Assembly (NCBI GenBank): GCA_965215825.1
Contig: CBDCEM010000003.1
Span: 1,488,001 to 1,552,000 of the forward strand
Length of the DNA stretch: 64,000 nucleotides
DNA from: JAWPMT01 sp965215825
GTDB lineage: Bacteria > Bacteroidota > Bacteroidia > Cytophagales > Cyclobacteriaceae
Direction: 5' to 3'
Within the stretch, counting starts at the first letter, position 1; each line of letters opens with the position of its first letter. The notes below the pieces were generated by a model. It was not told the origin of the DNA and made no database searches. It worked only from the letters and a program-made list of their open reading frames with translations. Shown here piece after piece: positions 28,825-37,782 of this stretch. Both the position numbers and the translations under genes were made by a program.

Positions 28825-31212
28825 ATGATTAGTAACTATCTGCGAACAACTTTAAGATACTTTAAGAAGAACACCTTTTTTGTGTTCGTAAATTTATTTG
28901 GACTCATCGTTGGAATTGGTGTTTGTTTCTTTGCTTATCAGTACGTCAAATTCGAATTGAGTTACGACAGGTTTAATGAGCATTACGATAGAATTATCCG
29001 AATTGTAACAGATGTTGAGACGCCTTCAGGTACGGAATACGAAAGTTCCAGTGCGCCTATGAGCGCGGCTTTGAGCAACGAATTTCCAGAGGTTGAGAAA
29101 GCCGCAAGAATCTATCTGGATTACCTCATTATCAATAATAACAACGAATACTCCGAAGAGAATGTAGCTTATGCAGATTCAACACTTTTTTCAGTGTTCA
29201 CGTTTCCTTTGATCAGGGGTGATCCTGAAACAGCTCTAGTGGAGCCATTTAGTCTGGTGATATCGGAGACTGCTGCAAAACGCTTTTTTGGTACCACAGA
29301 TTGTATTGGGAAGATGCTCCATCTTGATGGAAATCAGCCATCCAAAGTCACAGCCGTGATGCGGGACATTTCGCACCGTTCTCACTTCAGGGTAGATATC
29401 CTGGTTTCCATGTCTACATTACTCAAGGAATGGAACCCGAGAATGAATAAGCAATGGACAAGATTTGGGTTTTATACATACCTGCTACTAAATTCAAAAG
29501 TAGATCCTCGGGAATTCCATGAAAAGATCAGGGATTTTCCTTCAAGATTCATTGACAATGGTAACTACAATTATGTGCTGAATGCTGAACCGATGCGCGA
29601 TCTGTATTTTCATTCATTGCCCAGAGGGAGTAGGACGGGCTCTGCGGTGATTGGGAATATCGATAACATCTATCTATTTTCTTTAGTTGCTGTACTGATC
29701 CTGGCATTAGCCTGTTTCAATTTCATAAACCTTTCAACTGCTCTTGCTTTGAACAGGACCAGGGAGATTGGAATGCGAAAAGTGCTTGGTGCTACCCGAT
29801 TGCAACTCTCAACACAGCTTCTAATGGATTCGATACTATTGTCTTCACTGGCCTTTGTGGTGGTACTGGGACTTTCAGTATTAATTCAGCCTTTTTTCAA
29901 TGAATTGGTTGGTAAGAACCTGGGTTCTGGCATCTTTAGTCATTTGAGCCAGTTAGTTGTTCTTTTCTTGATTGCTATGACGACTGGTTTGTTAGCGGGT
30001 ATTTATCCAGCAGTGTTTTTATCTCGTTTCAAGATCGTGCATTGCCTTAAAGCCAAGTTATTAACCAATGCTGGTGGCTCAAATTTTCGCAGAATTCTGG
30101 TGGTACTACAGTTTTCTGCATCTATTATCATTATTATTTTCACCTTGGCGGTCTATATGCATCTAAGCTATATCCAAAACTTTGACTTGGGTTTCAGAAA
30201 CGATCCTATGGTTGTTCTGGATTTTCATTTCGATAGCCAGGTTAGAAATCAGGAGAATTTACTGAGGACCGAATTTGCTGCTATTCCTGGGGTAAATGGT
30301 GTCAGTATTTCTTCCGCTATTCCTGGTAAGGCCAATCGGGAGTTCAATACAGAAATAGTTAATGCCTCCAGTGCACCGCAGGAGGTACTTGCAGATGTAT
30401 ATTTCGTTGATTATAATTATCTGGATCAATTTGGGATGGATATCGTGGCCGGACGGAAGTTTTCCAGGGAGATAAGAGGCGATTTTGCCAAAGCAATGAT
30501 TGTTAATGAAACCACTGTATCTACTCTGGGGTATAGTAGCCCTGAGGATGCCATTGGCAAAGCGTTTACACAGGGGAACGGAACAGGTATTATCATCGGA
30601 GTGGTGAAAGATTTTCACTTTGAGTCCATACACCAACGGGTTCAACCGTTGACGATTCGTGTACATCCGGCATTGTTTACGTTTGTGACATTCGATATTG
30701 ATGCGCAGAACACTATGAAGATTATCGCCGCGATTGAATCGAAGTGGGGAGAGCTGGTGCCTTCAAAACCTTTTTTGTATTTCTTCTTAGATGAAGAATA
30801 TGATTCTCTTTACAGGTCTGAACAGCAATTTGGGCAGCTATTCAGCATCCTGTCGTCCATAGCTATAATAATCAGTTGTATGGGGCTATTTGGCTTCGCG
30901 GCCTTTAGTATGTCGAGTCGCGCCAAAGAAATAGGTATAAGAAAGGTCATGGGATCTTCGGTACTTCACTTGGTTTTTGTGCTGAACAGGGACTTTCTAA
31001 TAATCATTGCATTTGCCTATTTAGTCAGTATACCAACGTCCTGGTACATCATTGATCAATGGCTGAGTAGTTTTGCTTATACTAATGGTATTTCGGCGCT
31101 GAGCTTCATCATTGGCGGTTTGTCGGCACTAGGAATAACATTAATCACTGTGAGTTACCATACCATTAGATTTACAAGTGTCAATCCAACTGAAATCCTT
31201 AGGAGCGATTGA
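28825..31212 (+). CDS. FtsX/MacB-type ABC transporter permease, fused double-repeat form
   Basis: A 795-residue inner-membrane protein. It has one N-terminal membrane helix (FVFVNLFGLIVGIGVCFFAY), a large extracytoplasmic MacB-like domain (about 45-280), a three-helix FtsX bundle whose first cytoplasmic loop reads RTREIGMRKVLGA, a second N-terminal-type helix near 430, a second extracytoplasmic domain, and a second three-helix FtsX bundle with SRAKEIGIRKVMG. This tandem two-half layout is common in Bacteroidota. Such permeases transmit force to periplasmic partners or expel lipids and peptides, and need an ATPase. No ATPase gene is adjacent. The LytTR/histidine-kinase pair just downstream on the other strand may regulate it (inference). 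Confidence 0.85.
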   Translation: MISNYLRTTLRYFKKNTFFVFVNLFGLIVGIGVCFFAYQYVKFELSYDRFNEHYDRIIRIVTDVETPSGTEYESSSAPMSAALSNEFPEVEKAARIYLDYLIINNNNEYSEENVAYADSTLFSVFTFPLIRGDPETALVEPFSLVISETAAKRFFGTTDCIGKMLHLDGNQPSKVTAVMRDISHRSHFRVDILVSMSTLLKEWNPRMNKQWTRFGFYTYLLLNSKVDPREFHEKIRDFPSRFIDNGNYNYVLNAEPMRDLYFHSLPRGSRTGSAVIGNIDNIYLFSLVAVLILALACFNFINLSTALALNRTREIGMRKVLGATRLQLSTQLLMDSILLSSLAFVVVLGLSVLIQPFFNELVGKNLGSGIFSHLSQLVVLFLIAMTTGLLAGIYPAVFLSRFKIVHCLKAKLLTNAGGSNFRRILVVLQFSASIIIIIFTLAVYMHLSYIQNFDLGFRNDPMVVLDFHFDSQVRNQENLLRTEFAAIPGVNGVSISSAIPGKANREFNTEIVNASSAPQEVLADVYFVDYNYLDQFGMDIVAGRKFSREIRGDFAKAMIVNETTVSTLGYSSPEDAIGKAFTQGNGTGIIIGVVKDFHFESIHQRVQPLTIRVHPALFTFVTFDIDAQNTMKIIAAIESKWGELVPSKPFLYFFLDEEYDSLYRSEQQFGQLFSILSSIAIIISCMGLFGFAAFSMSSRAKEIGIRKVMGSSVLHLVFVLNRDFLIIIAFAYLVSIPTSWYIIDQWLSSFAYTNGISALSFIIGGLSALGITLITVSYHTIRFTSVNPTEILRSD

Positions 31213-31315
31213 GGGTTTTATGTGCGCAGTAATTCGATTATTTGATCAACGTTACCTGCGTTTTCTCTAGCCCAGCTTCCTTTTTTCTTCGAAAAACTGG
31301 TATGAACTAATAGTC

Positions 31316-32044
31316 TTATTTTTTTAAGATTTTTTCATCGATCGTTTTGAAGAACTCTTCCCGGTAACTGATGCCAATAGGGATTCGTTTTTCACTTTCC
31401 AGTACTACTTCATTTCCCTCGATTCCTTTGATCATTTCGAGGTTCAGGATGAAAGAGCGATGAATCCTGGCAAACTTTGAAGCAGGTAGTCTCTTCTCCA
31501 TATCTGACAAGTTGTATAGCACAGGTATTTTACGACCCTCGCACGAGATGGAAAGATAATTTCGAAGCCCTTCTACATATTCAATGTCCTCAAATTTCAA
31601 TTTGAGCATCTTTCCTTTAACACCAGTTTTTACAATGAAGTAATCATCTTTGTCGGCTTTAGATTCTTTTTTGTTGATTTCATATAAGTTGTCCACTTTG
31701 TTTAATGCCTTCAAAAAACGCGTATAGGTGATGGGTTTCATCATATAATCCACCACGTTGAATTCATAGCTCTGAACTGCATATTCCGAGTAGGCAGTAG
31801 TCAACATGATATAGGGTTGTTTTTCCAGAGATAGTTGTGACAACAGTTTCAGTACCTCGATCCCTGTCATTTCCGGCATTTCTATGTCTAGAAACATTAG
31901 ATCCACGTGATTGGATCTAATATAAGACAATGCTTCCGATGCAATTGTGCTTGCAAATGCCAATTCCAGGTGCGGGGTGCGCTCTATATGCCCGGATAAG
32001 ATATCAATTGCGTGTTTTTCGTCATCAATTATAAGACATTGCAT
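31316..32044 (-). CDS. LytTR-family response regulator
   Basis: 242 residues. The N-terminal receiver domain shows the acidic pair D7/D8, phospho-acceptor D53 in LMFLDIEMPEMTG, the T82/T83 switch position (MLTTAYSEYA) and conserved K103 in MMKPI. The C-terminal LytTR DNA-binding domain (about 130-237) includes YVEGLRNYLSI and FARIHRSFILNL. It is a transcription factor activated by phosphorylation from a LytS-type kinase. Its start overlaps the end of the kinase gene by 20 bp, so the two are co-transcribed with the kinase first and are probably translationally coupled. Confidence 0.93.
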   Translation of the reverse strand: MQCLIIDDEKHAIDILSGHIERTPHLELAFASTIASEALSYIRSNHVDLMFLDIEMPEMTGIEVLKLLSQLSLEKQPYIMLTTAYSEYAVQSYEFNVVDYMMKPITYTRFLKALNKVDNLYEINKKESKADKDDYFIVKTGVKGKMLKLKFEDIEYVEGLRNYLSISCEGRKIPVLYNLSDMEKRLPASKFARIHRSFILNLEMIKGIEGNEVVLESEKRIPIGISYREEFFKTIDEKILKK

Positions 32045-33077
32045 AAGACTTTTCTTTAATCTTTAATGTGTAACTGTAAATCGTGTCATCTTCCTCTACC
32101 GTCTCTTCAAAATCCTCGCCGTAGGCTAACGACAGCCTTTTTGTAACATTTTCATTTCCTATTCCATGAGAGACTGCCTTTGGCTCATTGCTGTTGGTTT
32201 TTTTGTGATTTTTTAAGCGAAAATCAATGTAATCTTTATCAAGAATTAGTTGAATGCAGGCAGGAAATTCAGGCTCGTTGATCTTGCCATGTTTGAAAAC
32301 ATTTTCAATTTGTGAAATGAGAATCAAAGGGATAATCTTTCTTCCAAATACATCCCCTTCAACATTGAAGTCCACATAAATGCCATTATCAAACCTCATT
32401 CGATTTAACTCAATGAAGTTTTCGATGTGATCGATTTCATCAGATAATAAGACTTTCTCGCCTGGATTGGTCTTTTTCAGAGAATACCTCATGATTTCGG
32501 ATAAAAGCTCGATGGCTTGAGACAATTCATCAGAGACTTGCCCTGCACGGGAATACATGTAACTCAATACATTAAACAAAAAGTGTGGATTGAATTGGGT
32601 AAGCAAGAACGATGCTTCCGCCCTTATAAGTGATTTTTCAAGTTGTGCTTTATGTTTAATGCTGCTGATGCTTACTTTAAATATGAAATAACCAATCGCC
32701 AAGAAAGTGATTTGGGCAAAATGAAGTACTTGTGCATAAAAAAACCGCTCCAAACTATAGGTTGGCTTTTGAAACCCGGGATCAATCCAGGATAAAAGGT
32801 GGTAAATCGTAAAATATCGATAGCCTAAATAGATGCAAAACAACACGACAAATGAGGCAGTTAATTTGAAATAACTGACCCGCCAGAAAGTGGGTATGAC
32901 ATAAAACGAAGTGAAATAGAAATAGAATATAAATATGGAATAATAGAGAATAGGAGAGATGATATACATCGAGAGGCTCGGCCCTCTAAACTGAACGTTT
33001 AATGTCAGTATTCCGATCCATACGATCCAGCTAATAATATGATATTTTCTTTCTTCTTTTTCGATTCGCATTTGCAT
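32025..33077 (-). CDS. LytS-type membrane sensor histidine kinase
   Basis: 350 residues. Four membrane helices are visible at about 14-28, 38-58, 70-88 and 118-136. These are followed by a His_kinase (PF06580) domain whose phospho-acceptor is H165 in QFNPHFLFNVLSYM, then an ATPase region with LILISQIENVFKHG (N box) and SHGIGNENVTKRL (G box). There is no periplasmic sensor domain, so the signal is probably sensed in or near the membrane. It is the partner of the overlapping LytTR regulator. An internal ATG two codons later is an equally possible start. Confidence 0.92.
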   Translation of the reverse strand: MQMRIEKEERKYHIISWIVWIGILTLNVQFRGPSLSMYIISPILYYSIFIFYFYFTSFYVIPTFWRVSYFKLTASFVVLFCIYLGYRYFTIYHLLSWIDPGFQKPTYSLERFFYAQVLHFAQITFLAIGYFIFKVSISSIKHKAQLEKSLIRAEASFLLTQFNPHFLFNVLSYMYSRAGQVSDELSQAIELLSEIMRYSLKKTNPGEKVLLSDEIDHIENFIELNRMRFDNGIYVDFNVEGDVFGRKIIPLILISQIENVFKHGKINEPEFPACIQLILDKDYIDFRLKNHKKTNSNEPKAVSHGIGNENVTKRLSLAYGEDFEETVEEDDTIYSYTLKIKEKSYAMSYN

Positions 33078-34194
33078 GGATATGAACGATTTACGCTTTG
33101 TGCGAGGTTGTAAAATTACTTACACAAAGACTCTGTACGCGCTGTTTAAAAATATTTTGTACATAACATGTGGATTGAATGGACTAATATGGTTAAGGTA
33201 GGTACGAATAAAATTTTAAATCAAAACAGTTAAGTTTAAATTATTGATTGAAGTATTTCTAACCTTAGAAGAGGTAATTGGGCTGGTGTGAATTGCTACG
33301 AATAGGCGAAAGCCAAATTGCCTAAACAACAAAAATCAGTCTTTTCCCCTCAAAATGGGTAAACTGACGCCCTATTTGCCAGATGGTACCGTGTTGTAGT
33401 TAATTTAAGAAGGCAGAAAAAGTAGCGTGTTTTGATAAATAGACGTAGAATCTTCTTAAGATTCCACCTAGGTCTTTAGGATCAATTACGCTTTGTTATG
33501 GACGAAAATGTTATTGCTAAAAGGCCATTCAAAAGCCCAACTATTCGTAAGTTGGATGGAATTCTAATAGATACATGAGTACCTCCCAAGGCCATCTAAG
33601 ACGGTGGAGGAACCTTCGTTAAATAACGATAAACTCAGAATTCGACTTTCGTGTCGGCTACGCGGCAAATGGTGTGAATTCGTAGGATCTTGCTATTGGA
33701 TTTAAACGGTGACCCATTGGAATAAAGGAGCGTGCGAACATAAAGGTTGGATTACTGTGTTGGCGCAAAGACGACTTCAGAGGCTAGTAATAGTCATATA
33801 TATGGAGTTCTTGGAGGGGATGGCATCTACGATCGATTTCTATTCAAAACGTACTGCAGTTAGAATTTAGAAAACGACCATTGCAGTTTCTTTTTTTACA
33901 AATGGGAAATTCATCAAGTCGGTTGTACGAACCTCAACATGGATTATTAAGAGTAAAAGTTGTATTTCAAGGTACAGTTTATTGAAAATTCAATGTGTTG
34001 ATCCCAAAGTTATACGAGTCGGTACAGGGTATTAATACCGTGAAAACCCCATTTCGCAATAAATATGTGGTAATTAGTGCTTGAATTACATAATTGGTAC
34101 CTACTATAATAACGTTTGTGTAATATTATTGACTCGTCTAGGAGAAACCCCTAAGTTGGCTCTATCAATTTTTCACACTAAATCTTATAACTAT
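33078..34194. other. 1.1-kb region without a convincing gene, upstream of the lanthipeptide-like precursor
   Basis: It is AT-rich, with frequent stops in all frames. It must hold the promoter of the minus-strand kinase operon and probably that of the precursor gene. Two things stand out: a 12-bp perfect palindrome GGTATTAATACC at 34028-34039 (alternatively CGGTA/TACCG, 34020-34040), which could be an operator, and a separated pair ACTGCA...TGCAGT followed by a T-rich run near 33,855-33,898. No promoter could be assigned with confidence. Confidence 0.45.
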
Positions 34195-34311
34195 ATGAAA
34201 ACTCAGGGATTACAATTACAAAGAAGAACCATTCAGAAACTGTCTGCAAAATCAAACAAGACCATTAAAATGTCCAGTGCTATTTGCACGACCATTCCAA
34301 CGACTTTTTAG
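34195..34311 (+). CDS. lanA: Putative class I lanthipeptide precursor peptide
   Basis: A 38-codon frame starting with ATG, 92 bp before the LanB dehydratase start and on the same strand. Residues 6-16 read LQLQRRTIQKL, which matches the LxLxxxTIxxL leader pattern that I recall from Bacteroidota class I lanthipeptides. The C-terminal part ends SSAICTTIPTTF. It has two serines, four threonines and the only cysteine (C31), so S28-A-I-C could form one lanthionine and the threonines could become dehydrobutyrines. There is no GG or obvious protease site, so the leader/core boundary is unknown. A longer frame starts at a TTG at 34,081, but its extra residues do not resemble a leader. The call rests on motif, size and position beside LanB. 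Confidence 0.62.
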   Translation: MKTQGLQLQRRTIQKLSAKSNKTIKMSSAICTTIPTTF

Positions 34312-34325
34312 AGTTGACCACATGG

Positions 34326-34362
34326 AAGAAAAAGGAGGGGAGACCGTCCTTTTTCTTTTTTA
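34326..34362 (+). terminator. Terminator/attenuator between precursor and LanB genes
   Basis: AAGAAAAAGGA (34326-34336) and TCCTTTTTCTT (34347-34357) form a perfect 11-bp stem with a 10-base loop, ending in a T-rich tract. It lies 14 bp after the precursor stop codon and 40 bp before the LanB start. A partial terminator here would give much more precursor mRNA than enzyme mRNA, a common arrangement in lanthipeptide operons. Confidence 0.8.
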
Positions 34363-34403
34363 TACCCAGCAATGTTTTTTACTCACTTCTTCTCAATCAT
34401 CCT

Positions 34404-37400
34404 ATGTCACTGTCAAAATATGAATTTCACAATAAACTTTTAGTCAGAACACCTGTCCAATCGTTGAATGAAAGGAATCGCCACTGGACAACTATCATAC
34501 AAGACCCTGGCTTTCTGGAAGCTGTAAGAATTTCTTCCTATGACCTTTATCAGAAAATAAAAAGTGTCATAAATAACAAGACTTTATTAAAAGACACAGA
34601 ACTCCAACAGGTGAAAAAATCTGTGATTAAGTATTGGAGCAGGATGTGTACCCGTCCAACACCGTTTGGACTTTTCGCAGCCGTGGGCGTAGCCAGTTGG
34701 TCTGAAGAATCTAATGATCAAATCAGGCTTTCAGAAGCCAAAATCAAACGTAAAACAAGGTTGGATATGTCTTACCTCCATCAGCTCGGTATGCAGATTG
34801 AGGAAGATCCGGAAATTAATTGTCATTTAAAATTCTATCCAAATAGTAGTATCTACCTGATGGGGGACGATTACAGGTTTCTGGAGTCTGAAAGCCACGA
34901 AAACCGAGTGGGCTATAAGATCACTGCTGTCTCTCAGTCCAGTCACCTTAATATGGTATTAGAACAGGCAGAAGAAGGAGTGACTTTGATTGATTTACTC
35001 GATCAACTTTGTACCACCTATCAGATCAACGAGAAAGATGCTTATCTATATCTGTCCGAATTGGTAGATGCTCAGATACTGGTTAGCGAACTTGAGCCAA
35101 CGGTAACCGGAGCGGAATATTTTGAACAGATTCATTCTGTGTTGAAGAGACTTAAAAAAATTCCATCTGCGAAGATGTATGATGCCATATTCACTGAAGT
35201 TTGTACAGAACTAAAAGCAATTGATGAGCAGGTTTGGAATCACCCTGAGGCTTACGAGCGTGTAGTAAGGAAGTTGGAAGAAACAGGAGTGAAACCTGAT
35301 CCTAATCGACTTATCCAGGTGGATAGCTTTGCGGATTTTCAAAATGCCAAAGTCAATAAAGACATTAAAGAAAACCTGTTGGCAGGTATAGAGACGTTAA
35401 TGCGTTGCCAGATTCCTCATGAAAATGAGGACTTGAAAAGATTTATTGATCGGTTTAACGAACGTTACGAGGGTCGCCAGGTCCCTCTTTCGGAAGTTCT
35501 CGATCCGGAAACAGGTATTGGATATCCTGAAAGCCTTGATAGTGATCTCTATGAATTGGGAGAAGGTCTTGAGTTTTCAGCTGAATCTCACACCAACACA
35601 TCCTGGAACGAATTTGAATCCTGGGCATTTCAGCAACTGGTTGCAGCAGAAGTAAATGGGCAGTATGAAGTCGAAATCACTAATCAGGACCTGGAGAAAT
35701 TTCCGGCCTATCAACATGATTTAGCTCCTTCTATTTCGGTTTTGTTCAGGGTTGTTGATCAGGAAGAAGGACAAGTCATGATCGAAAGTGTAGGCGGATC
35801 CAGTGCGATCAATTTACTCGGAAGATTTGCACATGGTAGTGAAGACATTCATTCGATCATGCAGGATATTGCTGAAAAAGAAGAAATCCATAATCCTGAG
35901 GTCGTTTTTGCTGAGATTGCACATCTGCCGGAAAGCCGGGCAGGCAATATTCTCCAACGACCTGCTGTGCGTCCTTATGAAATACCTTATTTGGCCAAAG
36001 CAGGAGTAGATGACGAGTATCAGGTTCATTTACAGGACCTCTACATCAAAATGGAGGGAGGAAACATACAATTATGGTCCAAAAAACTTGGGAAAAGAGT
36101 CATTCCTCGTTTGAGCAGTGCCCATAATTACACACTTTCTAACCTTCCTGTCTATAAATTTCTTTGCGACTTACAAACACACGAAAAGAACAGCTCATTG
36201 AAGTTCCAGTGGGGATCCACTAAAGAACAATTCACGTTCTTTCCCAGAATTAAATTCCAAAAGGCGATTCTTTGCCCAGCACAGTGGCGAATTAAGTCTC
36301 ACGATATTCAGACTCTAAGAACTGCTAAAGCTGGTGTTGACCGTCGTTTTGAGTTGGCAAGGTTTCGACACCAGTGGAACCTACCCAGAAATGTTTTATT
36401 GGCGGATGGAGATAACGAACTCCTGATCGATCTTTCAAGTCTGGATTCACTGGAGATCCTGTTGGATATGACCAAAAACAGAAAGGATTTTATTATCAAG
36501 GAAGCCCTGGGATTAGACAGCAGTCATATTACCAACGCGAACAATGAAATTCATTCAAATCAAATGTTGGCATGCCTGGTGAAAGAAGAGCAGAGCTATT
36601 TGACTGTTTCACCCGGACGATTTCAGCCACTAAAATCCAGAGAACCAGTCAGACGAAAGTTTGTTCCTGGCTCCGACTGGTTGTATTATAAACTCTACTG
36701 TGGAAACCGTACGAGTGATGTTTTGCTTGAAAATGCGGTGGCTCCTGTTGTGGAACGTTTGAAGGCCACAAATATGATCCAAAAATGGTTTTTCATCCGC
36801 TTTGATGATGGAAATCCCCATGTCCGTTTTCGTGTAAGATTGACCGATACAGCGATGTTTGGAGCAGTCGTTACAGAAATAGCCAAAGCCTTGCAACCCC
36901 TCGAAGAACAGAGTCTGATATGGCGCACAGAAATTGCTAGCTACGAAAGAGAAGTCAATCGATATGGGCTTGCAACGATCGAGCACGCCGAAGAAATATT
37001 TAGCATCGATAGCGATGCCACATTAAAGTTACTAGCTCAGGACCATCAATCTCAGGATGAAGAATTTCGATGGAAATATCTCATCAAGGCGATGGATGAT
37101 ACCATGAATGCTTTTGGGATAGAAATGGAGGACCGATTACAGCTTTTGGAGAAAAATAGGAATTGCTTCTTAACTGAATTTGCCGTGGATAAAAAAGGTA
37201 GGCGAGAGCTTGACTTGAAATATAGAAAGCACCAGGGAGATATCTACAAGTTATTAGAAGGTGTGAGAGAGGAGACAACATTAGATATATTCAACATATC
37301 GAATGAGCGTCTGAATTGTTTGAAGCCTGTGTTAAAAGACATACTGAAAATAAATGAGGGTGAGGGTAAACCAGAGATAAATAGCTTGGTTTCATCTTAC

Positions 37401-37529
37401 ATTCATATGACCGTCAACCGGGCCATAGTGAGCAGGCAACGATTCTATGAAATGATTCTATACTACTTCCTTGCCAAGTATTACAAATCCCGACTTGCCA
37501 GAATGAACAAAATGAAGGCTGCGGCATAA
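34404..37529 (+). CDS. lanB: Lantibiotic dehydratase LanB, full length
   Basis: 1,041 residues from the ATG at 34404. The family dehydrates Ser/Thr of a precursor peptide by tRNA-dependent glutamylation, then eliminates glutamate. The glutamylation domain (about 1-740) shows R15 (LLVRTPVQS) and the block WSRMCTRPTPFGLFAAVG with R80, R84 and T86, matching the NisB R14, R83, R87 and T89 positions. The C-terminal elimination domain (SpaB_C/thiopeptide type, about 755-1035) shows WFFIRFDDGNPHVRFRVR near 795 and YIHMTVNRA near 1000, carrying the conserved Arg and His. Both halves are therefore present, unlike split LanBs. An in-frame GTG/TTG-type start at 34284 would place the terminator inside the gene and is rejected. 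No LanC cyclase follows. Confidence 0.92.
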   Translation: MSLSKYEFHNKLLVRTPVQSLNERNRHWTTIIQDPGFLEAVRISSYDLYQKIKSVINNKTLLKDTELQQVKKSVIKYWSRMCTRPTPFGLFAAVGVASWSEESNDQIRLSEAKIKRKTRLDMSYLHQLGMQIEEDPEINCHLKFYPNSSIYLMGDDYRFLESESHENRVGYKITAVSQSSHLNMVLEQAEEGVTLIDLLDQLCTTYQINEKDAYLYLSELVDAQILVSELEPTVTGAEYFEQIHSVLKRLKKIPSAKMYDAIFTEVCTELKAIDEQVWNHPEAYERVVRKLEETGVKPDPNRLIQVDSFADFQNAKVNKDIKENLLAGIETLMRCQIPHENEDLKRFIDRFNERYEGRQVPLSEVLDPETGIGYPESLDSDLYELGEGLEFSAESHTNTSWNEFESWAFQQLVAAEVNGQYEVEITNQDLEKFPAYQHDLAPSISVLFRVVDQEEGQVMIESVGGSSAINLLGRFAHGSEDIHSIMQDIAEKEEIHNPEVVFAEIAHLPESRAGNILQRPAVRPYEIPYLAKAGVDDEYQVHLQDLYIKMEGGNIQLWSKKLGKRVIPRLSSAHNYTLSNLPVYKFLCDLQTHEKNSSLKFQWGSTKEQFTFFPRIKFQKAILCPAQWRIKSHDIQTLRTAKAGVDRRFELARFRHQWNLPRNVLLADGDNELLIDLSSLDSLEILLDMTKNRKDFIIKEALGLDSSHITNANNEIHSNQMLACLVKEEQSYLTVSPGRFQPLKSREPVRRKFVPGSDWLYYKLYCGNRTSDVLLENAVAPVVERLKATNMIQKWFFIRFDDGNPHVRFRVRLTDTAMFGAVVTEIAKALQPLEEQSLIWRTEIASYEREVNRYGLATIEHAEEIFSIDSDATLKLLAQDHQSQDEEFRWKYLIKAMDDTMNAFGIEMEDRLQLLEKNRNCFLTEFAVDKKGRRELDLKYRKHQGDIYKLLEGVREETTLDIFNISNERLNCLKPVLKDILKINEGEGKPEINSLVSSYIHMTVNRAIVSRQRFYEMILYYFLAKYYKSRLARMNKMKAAA

Positions 37530-37554
37530 GTGTCGAGTGGATTAGTGGTGGAAT

Positions 37555-37782
37555 ATGCTATCGCGGATTAAGAATGATTCAAAGATGTTGAAAATGATTT
37601 TTTTCATGAATAACACTGATTATGCTTGTTTTGAGAGGAATTTGAAAGATTCTGCAGGCGGCTTTTTCTACGTTGGAAAGGCGTTGGTATATATATGTAC
37701 CTCGAATAATCCAGTTAGTCCAAAATTCTTTCCAGCCTATATAGGGCATCTTAAATTGCCTATAAATGAACTAGCAGATTAA
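37555..37782 (+). CDS. Possible small protein of unknown function
   Basis: A 75-codon frame starting with ATG that fills the gap between LanB and the NusG-like gene. Its stop overlaps the next start in a TAATG arrangement, which would allow translational coupling. I recognise no family. It has two cysteines and no GG or leader-like motif. The gap could equally be a non-coding leader for the NusG-like gene, and the composition is not clearly protein-like. Confidence 0.25.
   Translation: MLSRIKNDSKMLKMIFFMNNTDYACFERNLKDSAGGFFYVGKALVYICTSNNPVSPKFFPAYIGHLKLPINELAD

Noticed and set aside
28825..31212. FtsX permease as the dedicated lanthipeptide exporter
   Set aside because: It lacks the ATPase and C39 peptidase domains of LanT and is separated from the lan genes by an opposite-strand operon.
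33498..33578. 26-codon frame containing SPTIRKLDG, faintly like a lanthipeptide leader
   Set aside because: It has no Ser/Thr/Cys-rich core after the motif, is far from lanB, and is short enough to occur by chance.
34284..34403. Longer N-terminus for LanB
   Set aside because: It would overlap the precursor frame and translate through the terminator hairpin; the family N-terminus aligns from the ATG at 34404 (R15 as in NisB R14).
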